This document shows positions 58,931 through 64,000 of a stretch of 64,000 nt of DNA, one piece after another (the stretch's first letter is position 1; the number at the start of each line of letters is the position of its first letter). The position numbers were made by a program, and so were the translations under genes. The DNA is from Streptosporangiaceae bacterium. GTDB lineage: Bacteria; Actinomycetota; Actinomycetes; Streptosporangiales; Streptosporangiaceae. The notes under the pieces are model-generated. The model ran no database searches and was not told the origin of the DNA. It worked only from the letters and a program-made list of their open reading frames with translations. The DNA lies in contig JAICYD010000010.1 of the NCBI GenBank assembly GCA_025934375.1, positions 1-64,000 of the forward strand. Reading direction: 5' to 3'.

Positions 58931-60601
58931 TTAGCCGTGGTGGTCACCGGAGTCGCCGCCGGTGATGGCGGCGTGCTCGCCGTCGGCGACCGCGTGCCCG
59001 TTGTGCTCGCCGTGCCCGTTCCCGTGCCCGTCGGGGACGATGGACTCGGTGAAGGCGCGGTTGGCGACCCCGCGCGCCCAGCCGACCGGGCCGCGCCCGG
59101 CGGGCTCCGGTATGCCGTTGGGGTCCAGCTTGCCCGGGCCGGGCAACGCCGCCGGGATGCGCTTGGACGCGACGACGGCGTGCTCCTCGTCGGTGAGCCG
59201 CCGGGCCTCCTCGATGAACTCACCGTGGGGCAGCTGGCGGATGACGCCGATCTCCACACCGTGCGTAAGCAGCTCGGCGTCCTTGCGCTGCAGGCCGAGG
59301 CAGATCCGTTTCGTGACGAAATAGGCGCCGATCGGTACCAGGAAGACCGCGAAGCGCGCGATCCAGGTGATCGTGTACAGCGGGATCTGCAGCTTGTCGG
59401 CGAACACGTCGTTGGCGCCCTCAGCCCACAAGACGCCGTAGAAGCTGATCGCCGCCACGCCAATCCCGGTGCGGACTGGCGCGTTGCGCGGCCGGTCGTT
59501 GACGTGGTGCTCGGCCTTGTCGCCGGTCGCCCAGGCTTCGAAGAACGGCCAGAGCGCGGCGCCGGTGAAGATGAGGCCCAAGGGCACCGCGAACGGGATG
59601 AGCACCGACAACGACAGGGTATGCCCGAGGAAGTTGATCTCCCAGGCGGGCATGATGCGCAGGGCGCCCTCCAGCAGGCCCATGTACCAGTCCGGCTGGG
59701 AAGCCGAGGAGATCGCCAGCGGGGTGTAGGGCCCGTACAGCCAGACCGGGTTGATCTGGGCGAAGGTGGACAGCACCACCAGCGCGCCGAAGATGAAGAA
59801 GAACCAGGCCTGGCCCTTCAGCATGAAGTAGGGCCAGAACGGCTGCCCGACCACGTTCTTCTCGGTGTTCCCGTGCAGCGGCATCTGGGTGTGCTTCTGG
59901 TGGAACATGATGAACAGGTGGGCGCTGATCAGCGCAAGGATCAGGCCCGGGATGAGCAGCACGTGGATGATGTACATCCGGGGCACGATCGCGCTGCCGG
60001 GGAACGCCCCGCCGAACAGGAAGTACGCCAGGTAGGTGCCGACGATCGGGATCCCCTGCAGCACGCCCTCGAAGATGCGCAGGCCCGCGCCGGACAGCTG
60101 GTCGTCCGGGAGCGAATAGCCGAACAGGCCCTCCAGCATGCCCAGCGTGAACAGCACGATGCCGATCAGCCAGTTGACCTCGCGCGGCTTGCGGTAGGCG
60201 CCGGTGAAGAACACCCGCAGCATGTGCGCGCAGATCGCGACCATGAACAGGTTGGCCGCCCAGTGGTGGATCTGCCGGATGAGCAGGCCGCCGCGGATGT
60301 CGAAGGAGATCCGCAGCGTGGAGGCGTACGCCTCGGACATGTGGATGCCGTTGAGCTTTGTGTAAGAGCCGTGGTAGACGATGTCGGTCGTCGAGGGGAC
60401 GAAGAACAGCGCCAGGAAGGTGCCGGTGAGCAGCAAGATCACGAAGGACCACAGCGCGATCTCGCCGAGCATGAACGACCAGTGGTCCGGGAAGACCTTC
60501 TTCATCAGCACCCGGACGCCCCGGGCGCCGTGGAACCTGTCGTCAAGCCATCCGCCGACGCCGCTCAGCGCGCCGGGGATCTTGACCGCGTCGTCACTCA
60601 T
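58931..60601 (-). CDS. qcrB: Cytochrome bc1 complex cytochrome b subunit
   Basis: 556 residues. An N-terminal b-type core with heme-ligating His pairs in IHHWAANLFMVAICAHMLRV and LISAHLFIMFHQKHT, the Qo-site PYTP-like region (LYGPYTPLA) and eight or more helices. The long C-terminal extension is typical of actinobacterial QcrB. It oxidises menaquinol in the III-IV supercomplex. ATG overlaps the qcrA stop (ATGA). The tail is rich in His/Gly. Confidence 0.96.
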   Translation of the reverse strand: MSDDAVKIPGALSGVGGWLDDRFHGARGVRVLMKKVFPDHWSFMLGEIALWSFVILLLTGTFLALFFVPSTTDIVYHGSYTKLNGIHMSEAYASTLRISFDIRGGLLIRQIHHWAANLFMVAICAHMLRVFFTGAYRKPREVNWLIGIVLFTLGMLEGLFGYSLPDDQLSGAGLRIFEGVLQGIPIVGTYLAYFLFGGAFPGSAIVPRMYIIHVLLIPGLILALISAHLFIMFHQKHTQMPLHGNTEKNVVGQPFWPYFMLKGQAWFFFIFGALVVLSTFAQINPVWLYGPYTPLAISSASQPDWYMGLLEGALRIMPAWEINFLGHTLSLSVLIPFAVPLGLIFTGAALWPFFEAWATGDKAEHHVNDRPRNAPVRTGIGVAAISFYGVLWAEGANDVFADKLQIPLYTITWIARFAVFLVPIGAYFVTKRICLGLQRKDAELLTHGVEIGVIRQLPHGEFIEEARRLTDEEHAVVASKRIPAALPGPGKLDPNGIPEPAGRGPVGWARGVANRAFTESIVPDGHGNGHGEHNGHAVADGEHAAITGGDSGDHHG

Positions 60602-61671
60602 CCGCGCTCCCAGAAGCTCGGTCCGACCGGCTGGGTGAAGTCACTGGAGGCTACCAGGTAGCCCTCCGCGTCGGTGGTCAGCGGCAGCTGCGGCAGCGCG
60701 CGCGCCGCCGGGCCGAAGATCACGTTGGCCCCGTTCGCCGCGTCGAAGGTCGACTGGTGGCACGGGCACAAGATGTGGTGGGTGGTCTGCTCATACAGCG
60801 CGACCGGGCAGCCAACGTGCGTGCAGATCTTCGAGTAGGCGACGATGTTGTCCACGGTCCAGTTCATGGTGGACACTAGCGTCCCGCCGTCGTAGTTGGT
60901 CGGGATGTGCAGCTCGCCCGGCGCGAACTTGATGAGGATGACGCCCGCCTTGGCGAGGGCGTCCGGGTCGTCCTGGTAGCCCTCGGGGATGACGGTGATC
61001 ATGCTGCCCGGCGCGGTCATGTCAGCCGGGCGCAGCGGCCGGTTGCCGCCCAGGGTCACCGCGCGGGTGCCCTTCTTCCAGACGGTGTACCTCAGGCTCT
61101 TCCCCGGCAGCGGGCCGAGGTCGCGCAGCAGCAACAGCGGCGCGAGGGCCAGCGGCGCGGTCGCGATCATCATGGTCCGGCGGAGCAGTGGCCGCTTGGT
61201 GACCTGGGTGATCGCCGTGCCCGTCGCGAAGTCCCTCTGGAAGCCCGCGCGGTCTTGCGGAGCGGACTTCAGGTCGTGCCGGTGCTCCTCGATCTCGATG
61301 TTCGGGGTGAGGTGCCGGACCCAGATGATCGAGCCGGTGCCGAGCGCCAGCAACGCCAGCCCGAGCGAGGAGCCCAGGGCGTAGTTGGAGCGCATCGCCG
61401 CGACCACGGAGTTGCCCCCGTTGTTCGGCCCGACCTCCAGGCCGATATAGGCGACGATGAAGCAGATCCCGGCGACGAAGGCGATCAGGAAGCAGACGGC
61501 GGCGAGCCGCTCGGCGACCTTGGCGCGCCCCATGTCGGCCGGGTCGGTCGGAACGTAGTCCTCCGCCTCCTGGGGCACGGGCGGCTTGGCGTCCAGGGCC
61601 GCCGGCGCGGACGACGGGGTGCCGATCACCCGGCGGGGGCCTGCCAGTTCCTCGTTGTCTTCGGGGCTCAC
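60598..61671 (-). CDS. qcrA: Rieske iron-sulfur subunit of the bc1 complex
   Basis: 357 residues. Three hydrophobic N-terminal segments, as in actinobacterial QcrA, precede the Rieske domain with CTHVGCPVALYE and CPCHQSTFD, which bind the [2Fe-2S] cluster through two Cys and two His. GTG 61671 is chosen: GGAGGGGAAGG lies upstream and the start overlaps the qcrC stop in GTGA. Confidence 0.96.
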   Translation of the reverse strand: MSPEDNEELAGPRRVIGTPSSAPAALDAKPPVPQEAEDYVPTDPADMGRAKVAERLAAVCFLIAFVAGICFIVAYIGLEVGPNNGGNSVVAAMRSNYALGSSLGLALLALGTGSIIWVRHLTPNIEIEEHRHDLKSAPQDRAGFQRDFATGTAITQVTKRPLLRRTMMIATAPLALAPLLLLRDLGPLPGKSLRYTVWKKGTRAVTLGGNRPLRPADMTAPGSMITVIPEGYQDDPDALAKAGVILIKFAPGELHIPTNYDGGTLVSTMNWTVDNIVAYSKICTHVGCPVALYEQTTHHILCPCHQSTFDAANGANVIFGPAARALPQLPLTTDAEGYLVASSDFTQPVGPSFWERG

Positions 61672-62492
61672 GAGCCTTCCCCTCCAATCCGCATGTCCTT
61701 GCGCTTGGCAGTCAGCCACATCGCGATCAGCACCAGGAAGCCCAGGCCGGCCAGCCAGGCGACGATGCCCTCAGTCACGGTGCCGGTGCGGCCCAGGGAG
61801 AATCCGCCCGGGTTCGCCTCCGTGCGGGTCTGGGTGATGTAGGCGATGATGGCGCGCTTCTCATCGGGGGTGATGGTCCCGTCGCCGAAGACCGGCATGG
61901 CCTCCGGGCCGGTCACCATGGCCTCGTAGATCTGGGTGGGCGTGGACGCGACCAGCGACGGCGCGGACTTGCCATAGGTCAGCGCGCCGCCGGATCCGCC
62001 GGCGTTGTGGCATTGCGCGCAGTTCGTGCTGAACAGTTCCTCGCCCAGCGCGGTGTCGGCGCCGCTGGTGCTCACCTGGGTGGCGTCGGGGATCGTCGGG
62101 CCGCCGCCGAGCGACTGGATCCAGGCCGCGATGTCGGCGATCTGCTGCGGGCTGAAGGTGACCGGCTTGCGGGTGTTCTCCGCGCCTGGCTCCTTGGCGG
62201 GCATGCGGCCGGTTGACATCTGGAAGTCAACGGCGGCGGCGCCGGCGCCGATCAGCGACGGCGCCTGCGAGGTGCCCTGCGCGTTGATGCCGTGACAGGT
62301 GGCGCAGCTTTGGATGAACAGCGACCGGCCGTTCGCTGGGCTGGCGGACGACTGCCCGGGCGCCGCCGAGGCGGGACCACCGGCCAGCGCGCCGTAGAGC
62401 GCGCCGGCTAGGACAAGTCCGCCGGCGATCGCCGCGTAGCCGGCGGCAGGGTGCCTTCGCCGGGCGATGATCGAGCTCACTCGGTATCCCAT
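61668..62492 (-). CDS. qcrC: Di-heme cytochrome c subunit of the bc1 complex
   Basis: 274 residues. An N-terminal membrane segment (about 14-38), two c-type heme sites CATCHG and CAQCHN, axial Met candidates (GRMPAKEPGA, EAMPVFGDG), and a C-terminal anchor helix. Fused tandem cytochromes replace a soluble cytochrome c in actinobacteria. ATG 62492 begins 2 nt after the ctaE stop; a GTG four codons in is possible. Confidence 0.95.
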   Translation of the reverse strand: MGYRVSSIIARRRHPAAGYAAIAGGLVLAGALYGALAGGPASAAPGQSSASPANGRSLFIQSCATCHGINAQGTSQAPSLIGAGAAAVDFQMSTGRMPAKEPGAENTRKPVTFSPQQIADIAAWIQSLGGGPTIPDATQVSTSGADTALGEELFSTNCAQCHNAGGSGGALTYGKSAPSLVASTPTQIYEAMVTGPEAMPVFGDGTITPDEKRAIIAYITQTRTEANPGGFSLGRTGTVTEGIVAWLAGLGFLVLIAMWLTAKRKDMRIGGEGS

Positions 62493-62494
62493 GA

Positions 62495-63151
62495 TTAGTG
62501 GATGAGGTAGATAGTCGTGAACAGGGCGATCCACACGACGTCGACGAAGTGCCAGTAGTAGGACACGACGATCGCGCTGACCTGCTGTTCATGGGTAAGC
62601 CGTTTGGCGACGTAGGTGCGTCCGAGCAGGAACAAGAACGCGATGAGCCCGCCGGTCACGTGGAGGCCGTGGAACCCGGTGGTCAGGTAGAACACCGAGC
62701 CGTAGTTGCCCGACGAGAGCGTAAGGTGGTCCAGGTTGACCAGATCACGGTACTCATAGGCCTGCCCGAGGACGAAGTACAGGCCCATGATGAAGGAGAG
62801 CCAGTACCACTCGCGCAGCCCCCACCGCCAGAACTGAAGGATGTTACCCAGGCGCTTGACCTGGCCCCGCTCGACCGCGAACACCCCCAGCTGGCAGGTG
62901 ATGCTAGAGGCCACGAGCACGCTCGTGTTCGCCGTCGCCAGCGCGAGGTCAAGGTGAGCGGCCGGCCACTCAAGGCCCTGGCCCTTGTCTACCGAGCGGA
63001 TCGTGAAGTACATCGCGAACAGGGCAGCAAAGAACATCAGCTCGCTGGACAACCAGATGATGGTGCCCACGCTGACGAGATTCGGTCTGCTGGCCGGGCT
63101 GCGCGGTACCGCTGGTGTCTCGGTCACGGATGCTGTCGCCACGAACGCCAT
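62495..63151 (-). CDS. ctaE: Cytochrome c oxidase subunit III
   Basis: 218 residues, seven hydrophobic helices. [40 protein letters not shown] and [19 protein letters not shown] are the family signature. It leads the ctaE-qcrC-qcrA-qcrB operon that encodes the bcc-aa3 supercomplex parts; subunits I, II and IV are outside the window. Confidence 0.96.
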   Translation of the reverse strand: MAFVATASVTETPAVPRSPASRPNLVSVGTIIWLSSELMFFAALFAMYFTIRSVDKGQGLEWPAAHLDLALATANTSVLVASSITCQLGVFAVERGQVKRLGNILQFWRWGLREWYWLSFIMGLYFVLGQAYEYRDLVNLDHLTLSSGNYGSVFYLTTGFHGLHVTGGLIAFLFLLGRTYVAKRLTHEQQVSAIVVSYYWHFVDVVWIALFTTIYLIH

Positions 63152-63276
63152 TATTACGACACCCCGTAGGGGATCTGCAGCCGACCCCCCGGATTCCCGT
63201 CATCAACTCGGTCACGCGCCCTGCCCCCGGGCTGCCCCCGGGGCCTGGGGCTGGTTCGTGCCCCCCGGGAGAACAC

Positions 63277-63282
63277 TAGGAT
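63277..63282 (+). promoter_or_regulatory. -10 element of leaderless receiver-domain gene
   Basis: TAGGAT ends 6 nt before ATG 63289; no ribosome site visible. Confidence 0.45.
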
Positions 63283-63288
63283 GCTCGC

Positions 63289-63678
63289 ATGAAGGTGGTT
63301 GTCTACAGTCATGACGCCGACACGCGCGCCGAGATCAAGCTCGCGATCGGCCGCCGTCCGGCCCCCGACGTGCCGGACGCCGAGATCATCGAGGTCGCGA
63401 CGGCACCCGCGCTGTTCCGCCTGCTGGACGCGGGCGGTGCCGACGTCATGGTGCTTGACGGCGAGGCCCAGCCCGCCGGCGGGATCGGCGCGTGCCGGCA
63501 AGCCAAGGACGAGATCTACAACTGCCCGCCGGTCCTGCTCATCATCGCCCGGGCCGACGACCGGTGGCTCGCCACCTGGTCGCAGGCCGACGTGGTGATC
63601 AGCCACCCGATCGACCCGGTCGCGCTGGCGCGTGAGCTGGCCGGCCTCATGCGGTCCCGCGCGATCCCGGCAAGCTGA
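63289..63678 (+). CDS. Stand-alone receiver-like protein
   Basis: 129 residues with the CheY-like alternation: KVVVYSHDADTRAEIKLAIG, an acceptor strand DVMVLDGEAQPAGG, LLIIARADDRWLATWSQADV with helix 4 and SHPIDPVALARELAGLM, where the conserved Lys before Pro is His. Acidic residues after beta1 (HDAD) and the D in VLDG could form a phosphorylation site; the missing Lys suggests non-canonical signalling. No output domain. It stands between the divergent ctaE operon and trpD, as in streptomycetes. Confidence 0.75.
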   Translation: MKVVVYSHDADTRAEIKLAIGRRPAPDVPDAEIIEVATAPALFRLLDAGGADVMVLDGEAQPAGGIGACRQAKDEIYNCPPVLLIIARADDRWLATWSQADVVISHPIDPVALARELAGLMRSRAIPAS

Positions 63679-63687
63679 CCTCCCGCC

Positions 63688-64000
63688 ATGGACAAGCCGA
63701 CCTGGCCGGCGCTCATCCGCGCGCTCATCAACGGACAAGCCCTCAGCGCCGAGCAGGCCGAATGGGCGATGAACGAAATCATGGACGGGGCGGCGTCGCC
63801 GGCCCAGATGGCCGGTTTCGGAGTGGCGCTGCGCGCCAAGGGCGAGACCATCGAGGAGATGGCCGGCCTGGCAGCGGCCATGCTCGCGCACGCGACCCCG
63901 CTATCGGTGACGGGGCCGGTGACCGACCTGGTCGGCACCGGCGGAGACGGCACCCACACGGTCAACATCTCCACGATGGCGACCATCGTCGCGGCCGCCA
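63688..64000 (+). CDS. trpD: Anthranilate phosphoribosyltransferase (3' end outside window)
   Basis: The first 104 codons are visible: a helical N-terminus ([40 protein letters not shown]) and the PRPP/anthranilate loop [17 protein letters not shown], which is diagnostic. It converts anthranilate and PRPP to phosphoribosylanthranilate in tryptophan synthesis. ATG 63688 comes 9 nt after the stop of the receiver gene, so they are probably co-transcribed. Confidence 0.93.
   Translation, partial: MDKPTWPALIRALINGQALSAEQAEWAMNEIMDGAASPAQMAGFGVALRAKGETIEEMAGLAAAMLAHATPLSVTGPVTDLVGTGGDGTHTVNISTMATIVAAA

Noticed and set aside
58937-60661. 574-codon plus-strand frame
   Set aside because: Antisense to qcrB and dominated by Arg, Gly, Asp and Gln; a typical high-GC shadow.

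Overview
This window is chromosomal DNA from a very high-GC actinomycete. The supporting signs are GTG and TTG starts, an actinobacterial-type integration host factor (mihF), BldD with an intact c-di-GMP motif, a PASTA-domain kinase next to an Rv2175c-type protein, a qcrCAB-ctaE cluster with a di-heme QcrC, DUF397 and SAV_6107-type HEPN genes, and many leaderless promoters. Gene order resembles Streptomyces, but several conserved runs are broken by insertions. I would place it in Streptomycetales/Streptosporangiales-like actinomycetes and cannot name a genus. No rRNA, tRNA, transposase, prophage or CRISPR array was seen.

Layout. 1-2671: two adjacent genes with similar extracytoplasmic C-terminal domains; the complete one fuses an ECF sigma factor, an anti-sigma-like zinc motif, a membrane helix and the external domain. 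2652-12044: rpe at one end and rsmB-fmt-def at the other, separated by accessory genes (DUF2786, decayed AsnC regulator, MFS exporter, SnoaL-like protein, methyltransferase, aldo/keto reductase, lipoprotein remnant). 12290-31341: a long minus-strand housekeeping block, pyrR-pyrB-pyrC-carA-carB-pyrK-pyrD-pyrF (UMP synthesis from bicarbonate and glutamine), then mihF-gmk-rpoZ-coaBC-metK-priA. It is interrupted by a plus-strand methyltransferase after pyrF and by a DUF397 gene after metK. 31342-32557: a regulatory region and bldD.

32686-47900: HEPN, GNAT, metF, Rv2175c-like, SRPBCC, PASTA kinase, DAHP synthase, thiI, small membrane protein, a second MFS gene, Lrp/AsnC regulator with divergent amino-acid exporter, membrane PP2C phosphatase, DUF4262 and a mini GntR. 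47754-50830: drug-type ABC transporter with its PadR regulator. 51076-58870: predicted PPi-type phosphofructokinase, PlsC acyltransferase, esterase, small membrane protein, a silk-like repeat protein, metallophosphoesterase, acyl-CoA synthetase and a leader-less solute-binding-fold protein. 58931-63151: qcrB-qcrA-qcrC-ctaE (respiratory III-IV supercomplex). The window ends with a receiver-domain protein and the 5' part of trpD.

Two features run through the window. First, short tandem arrays (15-20 bp, one of 39 bp) and small GC-rich palindromic elements sit between genes and inside gene ends. They coincide with C-terminal tails on MetK, MetF, CarB and the ABC permease and an N-terminal repeat in PyrR, and 7 of 12 convergent gene pairs overlap. 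Second, at least eleven genes have a -10-like hexamer exactly 6-7 nt before the start codon, which predicts leaderless transcripts. Candidate regulatory sites include a PyrR RNA hairpin, a BldD box on the bldD promoter, a CRP-type site, a LexA-type box and several palindromes near regulators.
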